Shown here in pieces: positions 47,795 through 61,023 of a DNA stretch of 64,000 bases; within the stretch, counting starts at the first letter, position 1; the number at the start of each line of letters is the position of its first letter. The notes under the pieces were generated by a model. That model saw only the letters and a program-made list of their open reading frames with translations, was not told where the DNA came from and did no database searches. The DNA is from Eutypa lata (lineage: Eukaryota > Ascomycota > Sordariomycetes > Xylariales > Diatrypaceae): assembly GCA_022661535.1 (NCBI GenBank), contig JAKULF010000013.1, forward strand, positions 992,001 to 1,056,000. The letters run 5' to 3'. The translations under genes were made by a program, and so were the position numbers.

Positions 47795-48540
47795 AAAACT
47801 ACATATCATGATAAGAAAAGAAGAGCGGGCGAAAACAAAACAAAAAAACAAAAACTTGAAAAAATAAAAAGGTTCCCGATGCAACATCGTTAAAAATCGA
47901 ATCTAATACCAAGTGAGAGCCGTTCGTTTCGTAATGTGACAAAGCAAAACCAGCGAGAAACAAAAAAAAAAAAAAAAAAAAAAGGACAAAAAAGAAGTCT
48001 TTTTGATCGTACATGAAGAATTGACAAGAATGTAATCTGATAACCCAACAAGTATAAAAAAGAAAGCATCGCTTTTTTAAGAACAAAATTGAAAGTTTTA
48101 CACCAATGCTCGTGCGAAGTTTTTTTTTTCCACCTTTGGTCTATTCCTCACCGGTGACTGAAGCAAAGTCACTTTTGTCTTTATTACCCCTCTTATATGC
48201 CATCGTCGTAAATCAGATACGTCGTTGAGGATTGAGAGGAAAATGAGATGCCAATAGCCGCCGCCCTTTCCTAGTCCAGTCTTATTTCTCCCCTCCAACC
48301 CCTTCAAGAAAGCTTCAAGTCTTGGTGTTTCAAACCATCAAAATGCCAACCAACGCCATCAATATTTGGCTGTCATCAACCTCTTTATCTCTTCATCATG
48401 GGTCATAAACCTCTAGAAGCAAGTTTATATGATGCTTCCAGCGTCGGGAATGCAAAGAAAGAGCGCCAACACAATATGTTACGAAGCAAGTATAGTACGA
48501 GAATCAAACGAATACAACGTTAATGCAGCAATGAGACGGT
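46093..48540. other. 2.4-kb gene-free stretch with simple repeats
   Basis: Holds 3' flanks of two converging genes. A coding-like stretch with stops lies near 46240-46570. A TCTG tetranucleotide repeat (about ten copies) lies at 47751-47791 and a run of 22 A at 47963-47984. No gene can be supported. Confidence 0.5.
47751..47791. repeat. TCTG microsatellite
   Basis: About ten uninterrupted tandem copies of the tetranucleotide TCTG. Confidence 0.95.
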
Positions 48541-51349
48541 TCATCGGGAGTTCAGAGATAGCCCCTGAAATGCCCCAGCCCAGTCATTTTGCGCAGCCGT
48601 ACTAGGGGAGTTTTGATCGTGAGGTGCTGATGTAGAATGAGTGTTCGTAAATCGTGCTCGCATGGGCGGTGGAAAGCCCGTGTTTTGAGGGAAGCCACTA
48701 GGGTACGTGTCTATTGCCTGCATCATGCCTGGAATGTACGGGCCACCTCTAGGGGTCTCCCCGAAGGCGCCGTAAGCGGAGTAGGGAAGGCCCAACTGTG
48801 GATAGGGAGGGCTAGGGACTGTCGAACGGTCTACGGCATTCATGGCTTGATTGAACGGCTGTTGAAATGACCGGCCCGATTGGTTGCCAGTGGTGAAGGT
48901 TCCTTGAGATTCCTGGGCTGGATTCGTACGTCGCTCGTTATTGGAAGACCCGCTACCGCCACCGCCACCAGTTCTGTGACCAACAGCCCCCGGGCCAACA
49001 CCGCTAGGCGCTTGCAGGCCGAGCGTTGGGGTGGCAAAAGAAGCCGGATTGATGGCGGACATCCATATTCTCGTCTTGTAGATCTTAAATAAATCTGTTA
49101 CAAGTGAGTTGAAGTTGATGTACGAGTCAGCAAAGTAGTAGAAAGTTAACTTCTTCCAGTCCCTGTTGTCTATTAGTTATCAACCATATTTGGGGGAAAA
49201 GCAACCATCACTTACATCTGGAATTCGGCATCGAGGATTTCCATATTAAGGCCATGCTCCTTAACCTTCTGCATGCATACACGCTTTGCCTTTGCTTCAT
49301 TCCCTTCTTTTTCGTTGAGGTTGTGGATCTCGTGGTTCTGGGCGAGGCGTTTGATGAGTTTTGGTTTGAGCTCACCAGCATTCTGTTCTTGCATGTGGTG
49401 CTGATTGTGTGGCCCCATTCCGCCGATTGCACTACCCTGAAGACCGTTTGAAGCAGCCAGCAAACCAGCAGCCCCAGCGCTCTCTTTAGCTGCAGCCGCA
49501 TTTTGAGAGTACATCATCAGCCATTTGTAGTGCTCTTCCGCATAATGCTCCTTCCACTCCTTTGCCGTCTGCCAGTCGACATTCTCCTTCGCCACGGTTC
49601 CAAGATCAGTTCCTCGATCTGCCTCGACAATAACAAGGTCGCCAGGTTTAACCGAAAGGCCCGTGCCTTCCTGAATGTAGAACACATCGGCCCTAGAACA
49701 CTTGAAAAGAACGATATGGAGAAGCTGGTTGTGCCTAGGTTGAGTCATCCCATACATATTTCGGTGTGGGGAGGGTGGCCGATTAGCGTAGGGTGAAGGG
49801 ATCCCATAGGGCGATGAATAAGCGTTGCTATAACCTGAGGAAGCAATTGCTTGATGAGCGCCGGGTAAGTTGCCACCAGGATAATAATTGACTGCCGTTG
49901 ATAGTTAGCTTTCAGTACCATGGGTATGGGTCATTTTTCTATTAACGTACCTGGGCTACCAGTATGCAACCCGATCCCATCAGGAAAGCCACCGTAGTCT
50001 TGCGACTGTGACATGTCTGGGGATTGAGCTTCATGCATGGAAACTGCTTCTCCGAGGGAACCTATGGAAGCCTGGCGGGTGGGCACATCAGCGAAGGAAT
50101 GTCTTCGACTCTGCGGTATATCTCCTAGACCGCCAAATCCCAAAGAGCTAGTCCAGTATGCCCTCTTCACGTTTTCAAGCTTTCTGTTCTCCAAAGGATA
50201 TTGAGTGCGAAACGCGCTCGGGGCATACTCGCTCATTCGTCTTGCAGAACTACGTCTCGCCGCAGCATCATGGCCTTCATTAGCTTCATCAAGTTCATCG
50301 ATAGCGTAATCGGACTCCTCAGGGACAGATTCGCGGACGCTATAGCCATTACCCAGACCATACGAGGTCGAAGCCCTCGGTCTGATTCGATTCTGATATT
50401 GCTGTTGACGGAGCATAGCGTTCTCTCGTGCGAGAAGCTCGATCGTCTTAGCCTCGGCACTCTGCTGTTGATGGGTGCCTTGCCCTGAGCTTCCGGTACT
50501 TCCATCCTCGTCATCCTCCACTTCCTTGACCTTCCCCAACATTGCACCTTCGCTTGACATCTCGCTCAACATGCTAGGGCGCGAAGGCCGATGCTGTAGT
50601 CCTGGGTGGCCTGGGTGTCCAATAGGGCGTGATCGTGAAGGGAGTGCTGAAGACGTTGGTATCGTCGGTGTCGTAGTATCAGGGTCCAATTGCCCTACAG
50701 AGTAGGATTGCGAGCGATATGTCTTTGGAGTTGGGTGCAAGGGGATGGGAAAGGGGATCTGTGGATTGGATCCCTGTTCCCTCATATTTGAAGGGACCTG
50801 CGAGAATGACCCTTCGCCAAAGAAGGTTGGACTGCCAACACCGGGGGGGAGTGTGGACGTAGGTGACGGCAGCACTTCGGACAACCTCGAAGGTGGTTCT
50901 TTGCGGTCCGTATTCCATATGCCGGTCCCCCACGTAAAGGATGTTGGGGCCTGGTGGCCTCGACCAATAGCAGCAGATGAGGAAGAATGGGAGCCCCAGG
51001 GACCGGCACCGGCCTCCGTCGCGGGAGTACTCGGGTGCGAAGCAGTTGGGGACATGGAACTACTGGCAAATGATCCTTTCCTCGGGTGGGGGAGCGTGAC
51101 CTGGGTTGTGTCGTTCAACCATGATGCACGACGCACAGGCTTCGGAGGCTGCATTGATGGTTGATGAGCATCCGGACGATGATGAGGGTCAACTTCATCG
51201 TCGGAGCTCGCAAGAGCCTCTGAATCAGGCGTAGATCTTCGGACGTTCAGCTTCTCTAGGAGAATAGACTGGTTACTCCCGGCAATAGCTGAAAAGGCAC
51301 TCTGGCCTGGCTTGGCCCCGGATCCGGGTTTGATGTTGCTGGAACTCAT
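48541..51349 (-). CDS. PSP1 C-terminal domain protein
   Basis: Large cytosolic protein with the conserved PSP1 C-terminal domain (yeast Psp1 was found as a suppressor of DNA polymerase alpha mutations; the molecular role is unclear). Three minus-strand exons, 51349-49951, 49891-49216 and 49162-48541, give 898 residues. The first 466 residues are disordered and rich in Ser, Pro, His and Gln with phosphorylation-like RRAS/RRHS motifs. The PSP1 domain (about 519-725) runs LLHIVLFKCSRADVFYIQEG, KPGDLVIVEADRGTDLG, LNMEILDAEFQMDWKKL and FYYFADSYINFNSLV, and crosses the last intron. An Ala/Gly/His-rich insert interrupts it. The C-terminal 170 residues are Pro/Gly/Asn-rich. Read exon by exon, it could be mistaken for three genes. 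Confidence 0.88.
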
Positions 51350-51621
51350 GATGCCTCTCACTCTCTATTTTACGAGTAAGACAGCCGGTGAGTAATCTAG
51401 CAAAAGATAAATGCTGCGGAGACTAAACTATTAGGTTTTAATGAAAGAAAGCCTGGTGAGGACAGTCGCGAGAAACAGCCAATGATATTATAACGCCGTA
51501 CAAATATGCAGACGTTAAAAATTCAGAAAAGACGGCTAATTTCAACACAACACATCCAGTGAACCTAGATATCTAGTTAGCATTCTTATAGTGTAATAAA
51601 AACACATAAACCAACAATGAA

Positions 51622-51647
51622 AACAACAACAACAACAACAACAACAA
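51622..51647. repeat. CAA microsatellite
   Basis: About eight tandem CAA units upstream of the PSP1-domain gene. Confidence 0.9.
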
Positions 51648-54600
51648 TAGTAATAATATTAACAATGAGGATTATCTGCTCGGCCGAGATGAGATGCAGA
51701 TGCTTATGATGGGCGGCAAGGGTTGGCGATGGGATGGGGAACAGGGACGTATGGTGACCTGATAACCAACGTGATCACCCCGCCCTTTCAGAGGGAGCAC
51801 GGAGCTTTCAGCCCAAGAACGTTGGAGCCGGGCCAGTTCAGTTACTCAAGTGCTAGGTACAGGACTAACAGGTAGGTAGTTGTACCAACTCCAAAGTACT
51901 GGTTCTCTGGTCTCCGGTCTCTGGTTTTCCACCTGGATGCGACGCGCGTGACCGTTAAAATAGCTGCAACGAAACAGCCACAACCACAAAGTTCCAGCAA
52001 CAAGCCGGCCGACGCGAACACGAAAATAATTGTCTGTACTTACCAAAATTGGCTGTGAAATTAATTTAATCTATGCACAGGGTATCGCGAATCTCGTGTC
52101 TAGCGGTTGAGGAACAGAAGAAAAAAAAAGTTAAAGAAAAGTTGACCGGGTTGGCTCAGTAAAAGATAGTCGAAGTAGTATAATAATCAAAGACAATAAA
52201 ACAATGGTTGTTGTCGGTCTTGTTTCTAGAACGCCGCCCAAATTATTCTCCTTTCAAAGTCGGAATGACAAGACGGATCTCGACTACAGAACTGCAACTC
52301 CCACGGAGGCCTTTTAATTTTGAACTTTTCTTATTTCATATATTGATCTGTTTATCGTGACGTCTAAGAGGTACTCCGAAATATGAGGGTGTTTCGCAGA
52401 AAGAAAACGTCTCTTTGGGGGGGTGTTTGCGATGGTCTTTCGTTTTTTTTGAGTTGTGCGCCTCGGTAGATTGCGACTGAGCTATGCGCAGCATCCCATC
52501 GTCGAAAACAGTTGATCGATTTCGTCGCAACGTAGATTGCGAGAACGGAGCTGCAATCTATACATATAGCTAGCTGTGATCGATAGGGGAAAGAAGTAAA
52601 TGTCTTCGGAATTGTTGAACCCGACCGTGAAATCCGCTTCGAAAGGATAAAGAAAAGGAATGAAGATGGAGATGTCAGAGTGTGGAGGTGGCTGTAGTTG
52701 GATTTAGAAGCGGGGAAGAATGGACAGAACGATGGCTAGCAGAGTACCTAGGGTAGTGTAGTATGGTTATGCACGTATGTAGGGTGTAGGTAACTACCTA
52801 CATACATAAGTAAGGTGGTCTAGCTCGAGATGGCAGGGGCTGTGTGGCCTTATGTCGTGTGGCCCGTTGACTATGTGTGTACATATATGTAGCAGTTAAG
52901 GGACTGCGAAACACCACGAGTTCCTCCCAGGTAGAGAGTGGCTGGTGTGGTGGAGGCGGTTGGAAGTTAAAATGTTGTAATAGCGGCTAGGGAGTTAGTG
53001 GTTGTAGTTGTTATAATCATAATTCAATAAGGGTCTAGTTAGGTATGTTCAGGTACCTAGCATGGGCTATAAGCAATGCTCTAAGGACCCTAGTACCCTA
53101 GATAGGTTGCGGAGCTGTGTTTTTACTAAAAGGTTTGTAGTAGATACATGTACATATGCCTACCACATTGGCTCATACATTAACGGAACTCCAGCCGAAT
53201 CTAAGGAAAATGCTGAACAAAGAAAGCCCCTAACGGCGTGTAATTCTGCAATAAAGTAATACCAAGTTTGAAAGAAACACCAAAAGAGACAGGAAGAATG
53301 TAAGTAGGTACATATGTAAGTATAGAAGATAACACCTAATTATTCCGTTCTATTGGTATTGTTCATACAACACTACTACTAGTAGGTAAGTACCACGATG
53401 AGTATATGTAAATTCAAGCAAACTACCATGTGCATGTGTTAAATACCTACCTGCCCATCACATGTTGACGATCGTACAGGCATGATCAAGTATGTATGAA
53501 AGAAAGGCCTGCCGTGCAAGTCAATCTTAATGGCTTAATGCTCAGTGGATACATACTATGTAGATGCAAGCTGATGGTGCACCTATCTCGAAGAGGATAG
53601 CTCTACAGGTTTAGGTGTGATAGGAGTGCAACTTAACTCCCCATTCATAGATATTATACCCGGAGTCGTATATTGAACATATAATTCAAGGTATTGTACT
53701 GCAGACGATATTTAACTACCTAATCTACATAGTAATTCTACGGGTGTACGAATAGCCTATGAGCTTTTAGGTAACATACACACATAACTAAGCAGGCTAC
53801 GTACCTACATATTATCTGGGGCATCCTTCCAGTCAGCGGGCTTTAGAGCGGGTCTTGTTAATAAGTCGTGTGGTCAAAGGACGATCAACTCGGGCTAAGC
53901 TATATACATACATGTAGCTCCTCTCTCATCGTAGCTGTAACGAATTGCAATTGGTCAAATAGCTTCATGACAAGGATTAACTAGTGGTTTTTCTAATGTA
54001 CCTTCTATGCCGACAGCACTTGCTCGGGAGGTATGATGTAGGTACCTAGTAACTGAAAGTGTCGTTTAATCCAGCATATGGGTAGACCTATTCTTATGGC
54101 GAATATTCAGAACTCGTCTATATATGCTTCGTATAGTATATGATTTGCATGTGCCTGTCTCATCTCCAGTCAATATGCTGATACCAAGAGAGCTGGAGGT
54201 AAGGTGAGGTAGGTATGTAGGTATGCAAGTCAGGAGATGTGCTACGGTAAGTATGATGCAATAACTACATACACAGATCACGAGAGTATACCAGCTCTGA
54301 TATGCATACCTGTTGAATGGATTTCAACTTAACTATTTTGGCCGTGAATCAATTTCCAAAAGCTCAAGCCCGATCTTGCGTCAAAGTCGAGATCATTGTG
54401 GGATCGAACCAAAAGCCTTCTGCATTAATTAATTACCTAACTAACTAGAGCTAAGCTTTACCTGCGCTCGGGGTCTTCGAGGAACGCCTCTGAAAGTCGT
54501 TGCAGCATCAGCCGCTTGGCCGTTTATATGCGATGCAGAGCTGTTGAAAGTAGGTAGTGTAGGCATCCAGACCTACTTACCCCTCTCATAAAATTCTTTT

Positions 54601-56821
54601 TTTCCCTCCCCTTAATAACGAATCAAGAATCATGCTCCCACCGGCTAGCCATGGTACGATTCGGCTCTCCTAATTGTCGCCTCCTCGACCCTTCTTCTTC
54701 TTCTCGAGTCTCGGGTTCCCGCCATTCTGTAAGGGATTGACTACTTTAGGTAACTAGACAGGAAGGACGCATGAGACTATCTAGCATACGAGCTGAAGCT
54801 ACATATATTGGATCACTATCCATGGAGACGGAGATTTATTGCAGATCTTCTTACCTACACTTTTTACTTTTCTTTTTGTCATGCTGTCATCAACGCCCCT
54901 TTTCTTTTAGATCTGGGGGGTTTTCCCCTTTCTTTTTTCTTTCTTTCCGGATGCCATATCTTCTCGGAGGCAGTTGCTAACAGCCTCCCTCTTGAGAAAA
55001 GGGTGTGAAAGCTACAGCCTATCAGGACACGAAGAATTGAAGTTCCGTCCCTTAGCTAGTGCTTCAGCCCATCGTCGAAAGATCGACAACTTCCAAGCTC
55101 ACTTAAACCCCAGAGAACTACAAAAGTAGGGTTCTCCTTGGCGCATGCAACCCTCCTCTGTACTAATCGACTACCACAGAGTTTTTATACTAGCCCTGCA
55201 TGGATCTCGAGTCTACCCGTCCCCCTCCCTAAGCTCTTTCAGTTATTGTTACCTCCGAACGGAATCGAGCCTAACCAATATCTGAACCAACTAATCGAGC
55301 CGTAACTAATGAGCCTACACTTATATCTACGATTTGCATCTTGGAATCCCCCAGCCAAGATAACCACGCATCTAGGCACATTGGTGACTGGATTGTTACG
55401 CTGTTACGTACATAATAGTTGACGGGGACACGAGCTTCAGGGATGTTTTGCAGTCCATCATAGGTGCATAGTGGGCGCTGCTGGCCCCATTAAAACCAGG
55501 CACAAGGTTCTTTATGTATGTATGCAGTAGGTAAGTATGTGTAGTCAAATATGATGTACGAAGTAGGCTGAATTGAAATGTCTAGAGTACTATGTTGAAG
55601 CCCCTTTTCCATACATGAACAGACATACCCCTTTGGGATACATATGCGGCAGCGCCGCCTTTCGGTCAATTGTTGATTTGACTCCTGAAACTTCTCAGGT
55701 GGGACTGATGCAATACATTACATTACATTACATGGCCGACAGAAATGTAGCCCATCATGGAGGGGTAGGTACTATATTTCATTGAACACAATAACGGCTA
55801 TGCCCAATCACCGTGCGCTCGTCTATTCCGTCCTGCCCTACAAGACCGAACACACATCCTGGAGCAGAGATTGTTATTCGAAAGATCTCGCTGAAGAGGA
55901 CAAATCCTTTGGCCAATGATATCCCCTTTTTCGGGATTGATTCATTTCACATCATCAATGACTGACTAATCCTCAAGCGTTCGCGACTAAACCAAAGTTC
56001 TATGTATGTCCTCCCACGATACTTACATGTATTTAACCCCCCGAAGGCGCGGAGAGTCTGTACGGTGTACCTATGTATCTACCATATGGCTTATGTGTGG
56101 GGCCGAAGGCCTTTCTCCGTATTTCATCTCGGCCGGGGAAGCTAGGTAGTGGACATGCGTGTTTTTTCCTTCCTTTTTTCTTACGACCCGAACTGTACAA
56201 TACGAAGTAAGAAGACGAGTTTCCGGCGCATAATTGTTCTCTATTGATTGCTCTGGACCAGGGAGAATCACGTTTCCATCTTTGTTTCTGGTTAATACTA
56301 CGTACATAATTACCTACCTGATATACGAAGTTTAACTACCATCCGCACTGGGCTTCTATTAAACTGTATGTGGTTGCAACCATGTCCTTGATGGATGTCC
56401 GCTGCGAAGCCCATTCATCATTCGCTGTGTCGTCCAATGACAAGTCAGGGGTTAGTTACTTGGCCAAGGGTGCGTATGTACATACTGTATGTATGTAAGT
56501 AAAAAAGCATTGATGGGTTGATGATGGGCAAGGTTCATTTCTACCAGACCTTGTCCTTGAACCACCCCAGCACCGACCGGCGCAGGGGAGGGAGGGGGGC
56601 TTGGCCGGCTAGTCGGTTGGTGGTGGTGGTGGTGTAGGTAGGTAGTTATGTACATCATACCCCAGATTCTTAGACAACCGAATTCGATTCGAATCGAAAC
56701 TTACATACATACACGGCAACGACGGAGTTCAGGGAACGGGTGTGTCGATGGTGCTGCGATTACATTAGCTAAATGGCTACCTAGTTATGCAAGCCGTCAT
56801 GCAAGTAAGAGTTATTTCCTG

Positions 56822-56850
56822 GAATGAATGGCATGCATGCCCATTCATTC
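56822..56850. repeat. Inverted repeat, 10-bp arms
   Basis: Arms GAATGAATGG and CCATTCATTC match perfectly as reverse complements around a 9-nt centre that contains GCATGC. Confidence 0.85.
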
Positions 56851-57627
56851 GATGCTTCGTATGTACGCAGATACGCAATTACATACGCACATTATTATGT
56901 ATGTATGTAGGTAGGTAAGTAGGTAGCAAACTTGTGAGAAGTTTTTACATGTAGATCCTCGCCTCACACTCTCACGCGACCAAAACCATGGACGGTCCAG
57001 GGCTGTCCGGGATGAGCGTATAAGACTTGAGAGGGCGTCTCAGCAAATGAGGTGAGGGCACTGGGCATCTACCTCTAATCATTGATCGAAGCAAGTTGGC
57101 AAGCATGTAATCCATCCGCTGAGCAGTAACTAAGAAATAGTAGGCAGTGTTGTGGCACAAACGCTCCAACTAAGAATGTACATCATGCTTTCCATGCACC
57201 CCGCATTCTTAGGATGCACTACCCATCCATCGAACCGTGTTACTGACCTTGTTATATACCGGGTTCATCATTGGAAGATTTTTTACCGTACCCTCCGGAC
57301 ACCACTTGCTTAGTACCTACCTACCATATCAACAACCACTGGTTAACAGCATATATAGTTATAGTTATCTTCAGCATTCGGATTGTAGGGTAGGTACATT
57401 GGTATAGCCTGTATTAGAGCATAAAATACTGATTCGCCCGTGCTAGCCGTTGCCCAATCCGACATAGTGAAATGGCATGTATATCTTAACAAGCAACTGC
57501 TTAGAATCACGGTCTAAGATAAATATGTGTAGATATATATTTTCTTTCTTTTGCGCGGTACTTCTCATGTAGTAATTGTGACGAGGGCAATATAAAAAAC
57601 TACAGGAGTTCGCGAGGCCACAAGAAC

Positions 57628-57628
<1 letters not shown>

Positions 57629-57663
<35 letters not shown>
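57629..57663. repeat. AG microsatellite
   Basis: About 17 uninterrupted AG dinucleotides. Confidence 0.95.
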
Positions 57664-57664
<1 letters not shown>

Positions 57665-58936
57665 GATGGAACAATCTTCTTTCATTCCCATCGCGACGTC
57701 ATTAGGCATCGCAGCGCTAGGGAAAAGGAAAGAAAAAAAACTCTTAACTAATGACATTCTAGATCTCCTGACGGTTCTGATGATCGGCCGCCATCGTTGT
57801 CGTCCTCCCCTTGCCTGCTTCTGCTGCAGCAGCACCCGTCGGCAACCCGATCTAGTCATTTTTTCGACGACACCCTACTGTCCATCTGTCTGTATGTCTA
57901 TCTATCTATCTGTCAACCATGCGGCTTGACGTACATACGTACATACATCTATCGATCTATCTGCTATGTTTGCGTACGTGCGTGCGTGTGTGTGTGTGCA
58001 TCGTCCGTACTTCACTTATTAGTGTGGTATATGTAGGTAGTTACACACTTGGCTTATTGGATGCTAATGACTGACTGGCCTTTGATAATAATATTGCGGG
58101 GTTTTGGTTAAGAGAAAGAGAATGGTCGTGTGTAGGTAGTAGATCCGTTGCATTTTTAATCCAAAAATCATGCAGATAATATGCAAGGCCGGTGGCCATG
58201 TGACAGGAAAGCCACTATCGAGCTCGCCACCACCACGGCGCCGTCGCTATCCATCCAAGGTGCCATCCAGGATTCCGGCTAACAAAAGTAGCTCGCTTTT
58301 ACTTCTTTGATGGTGGTGGTGGTAGTGGTGCCGTAGTGGTGGTGGTGGTGGTGGACTAACTAGCGAGTGGGTTGCCCATCTAGACTATCTGTCTGCGAGA
58401 AATAATCTGTGGATTTGCGGGGAGCATTATAGTGAGGCTCACTCACCGGTCCAAGTCGTCTTGTCTATCAATGCAGGTGATCTTGTCCGTGGTCCCCACC
58501 ACGAGAATGGCGAATATGGCGTAGTTGCGATAGCTTCAATCGATGCGAATGACGGACCGGTGAACTCTTGATGAAGGTAGGTAGTCGAGTCAATGACCAG
58601 AATGGACAGATACAGACAGACAGATAGCCCGGGATATTGCGCGCAGCTGATGATTACGTAGCTCAAACTCAAAAGCTCAAAATTCAATCTGCCGTTAGTC
58701 CGGACTTCCTTCATCTACCGACCGATAGTTCTAGCACATTTAAGATTCTCGGTACTGACGGGAGCACCCTGGAGGCACCGGACATTGGGATTTAACTATA
58801 TTCAGATGTGTGTACTACCTTAGTTGCAGCAGCCCTCGAGTTAGCCCCGCAACAGACAGAATAGTCTTTCTACATTATGAAATCGAGATGAACTATGTAG
58901 GTATGTAGGTATGTAGGTAGTCTAGTCTTCAGACTT

Positions 58937-59953
58937 TCAGCCGGGAACCGTATCTAGGGAGCCCTTCCCAGGTGTTGTGGGCGCGGCATCGGGACCTTTG
59001 GCTGCTCGTAACTTCTCTTCGAACTTGGCAAACTCTTTCGCAGCAATTTCCTCTTCGGGGTCCAAGACTTGATGCACCTCTTTCACCTCCTCAATCTACA
59101 GCATGTGTTAGTGATTTTGCCCCCGGCAATGGCGGGACTGGTAAAAAAGGTTATCAATACTCACATAATGCATCAACATGGACTCGATGCCATTTTTCAG
59201 GGTCACGGTGCTGGAATCGCAAGTGCGGCAAGCGCCCCTCAATTTCAGCATTACTACCCCCCCTTGGAACCCCCTGAACTCGATATCTCCACCGTCTTCT
59301 TGAATCGCAGGCCGTATCCGAGTCTCCAATAGCTCCTTGATCATACCGACGACCTCGCTGTCGTTCTCGTTGTAGCTCAAGCTATCCTCCTCTATAGTCT
59401 CTTGTCCCGCCGCTGCTGCGTCTTCCTTGCTGCTGATCGTCACCAACTGCTGCCCGGATGTGATAGCCTCGGTGATCAAGCTGAAGATCTCGGGCTTGAT
59501 GTGCGCCCAATTGGCGTCGCTGGATTTCGAGACGGTGATGAAGTCGGCGCCGTAGAAGACCGACGTCACCCCATCGATGTTCATCAACTGCGCGGCGAGG
59601 GGCGACGGATACGGTGGCGCAATCGTGCTCCGCGGGTTGAGATATTCGATGAAGCTCGTGGGTACGTCCTCTGGTAGCACCCTGTGATTCGGCAGGAACT
59701 TGAGCGCATCTGGGTTCGGGGTGTTTTCGATCTGGATGAAGATGCTCCGCGTGCCTCGGGGGCCGATAGCTGGTGTGAGGCTCTGGGCGCGCAAGGTGGG
59801 CCTAGGTTTCGCTGATAAACCTAGTTGTTGCGAGGCAGTATGTGCTTGTCGCGTAGCTTCGTAGACTCGGCCATAGGTGGTAGGCTGTACCCTTCTTGCC
59901 GTCGCCGCGACTAGAGAAACTGCTGGTCTTAAGACCCGACTTGAAGAAGGCAT
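58937..59953 (-). CDS. NFU1: Mitochondrial Fe-S cluster scaffold Nfu1
   Basis: Late-acting carrier of 4Fe-4S clusters to lipoate synthase and respiratory complexes in the mitochondrial matrix. Two minus-strand exons, 59953-59165 and 59095-58937, give 315 residues. The N-terminal 65 residues are Arg/Ser/Thr-rich without acidic residues at first, fitting a presequence. The Nfu N-terminal domain starts at IFIQIENTPNPDALKFLP (about 71-160). The NifU domain (about 198-270) has EDGGDIEFRGF and the cluster-binding Cys242-x2-Cys245 in GACRTCDSSTVTLKNG. Exon 2 supplies the end of the last conserved helix (MHY|IEEVKEV) and a Pro/Gly tail. Confidence 0.95.
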
Positions 59954-61023
59954 TGCTGCTATCTACCTAGTTGAGTCACCTTTCTGTAAGCGTCAATTCC
60001 AGTAGGTGATAACAAAGCGCTGTTCGTTTGTGCGTTTGATATGAGGGAAGTGACAAGATTAATGAGTATACTTTTGATAGTAGTTGTCTCTAGGTATAAC
60101 TACAAATCACATATACATAGGGGTGCGGTTTAAATAAAGGTTGAAGATGTTGGCGCTGACGTTGGTGATGGCAATTCCGAGATGCCGAATCGGCTATCGA
60201 CGATAAGAGGAAACGTTTTGCCTCTTTCTGATTATCAATCACCCGCAGGTGAAGGGCTGAAGTAACAAGTGACGCAATGGCTGCTGAAGTTTAGCGTATT
60301 TCTCTGTGAACAACCAACCAAATAGCGCTATTTCTTCCCCACAGCCGTTAGGTACCGGTAGTTAGTGCATCCTTTCAGCCGCCTTTCTAGTTAGTTTTAC
60401 GTAGTTACATGCAGTGAAGAATAAAAATAATTATTTTCTAAATTTCTAGTCAGCCTTGTTATCCAAGACGCGTAGTATCGACCTGGTTTTGGCAACAACA
60501 ATAAGCATGCGAACAATATTTACTTTCTTCTCACGCTAGTATTACTACTATTCATTCTTTTATGCTGGTTCGTTCTCCTAGCTCTGTCCGATGTTAGTAG
60601 ATACCAATCCACTTTCTTTCAATGAAAGACATCCAACCTCAGCAACGCGTCTACTTCGTAAAAGGATCTGCATAGCTTCAGCCTCCTTGTCTTAGAGTTC
60701 CTTGCAGCTGTTTAGGTTCTTGGAAGTAGAGGTTATCTATACACAGTTGATCATTTTGGAAAGCCTCGTCTTTCTAGGTCTTACAACTGTTTCCACTTGA
60801 ACCTGACTATTACTGTGGATACTACTCACTTCCTTTGATCTCAAGTCAACATCCCAATAACCCGATTCTGTCTCAACTGCGAAGTACCTAGTAGACCTGA
60901 TGAACTAGCGTCCAATCATCAAGTCAAATCAACATTCAACTCGGTTATCCCTAACGCATCTACCTGCGCCTCTGAGTTGGATATCTGTAAGAGTCTTTTG
61001 GTTCTTTTGGGTAGCTGTGCACC
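59954..61023. other. Divergent gap between NFU1 and the HIT-finger gene
   Basis: No supported gene. It contains the two promoters; AT-rich, no motif recognised with confidence. Confidence 0.55.

Larger units (their letters stand above)
51350..58936. other. 7.6-kb gene-poor region rich in TACCTA and TGTA words
   Basis: No protein-coding gene can be supported on either strand. The left 1.3 kb is probably the PSP1-gene promoter and leader and contains a CAA repeat (51622-51647). The rest is dense in TACCTA/TAGGTA and TGTATGTA words, microsatellites (AG at 57629-57663, GGT runs near 58308-58353) and short palindromes (56683-56698, 56822-56850). No tRNA, transposase or reverse-transcriptase signature was seen. 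Confidence 0.55.

Noticed and set aside
54380..54430. Possible tRNA T arm (GGTTCGATCCC on the minus strand)
   Set aside because: The flanking stem does not pair and no acceptor or D arm could be found around it.
57629..58050. Possible small gene near the AG, CTGT and CATCTAT repeats
   Set aside because: Frames consist of translated simple repeats; there is no domain and no splice structure.
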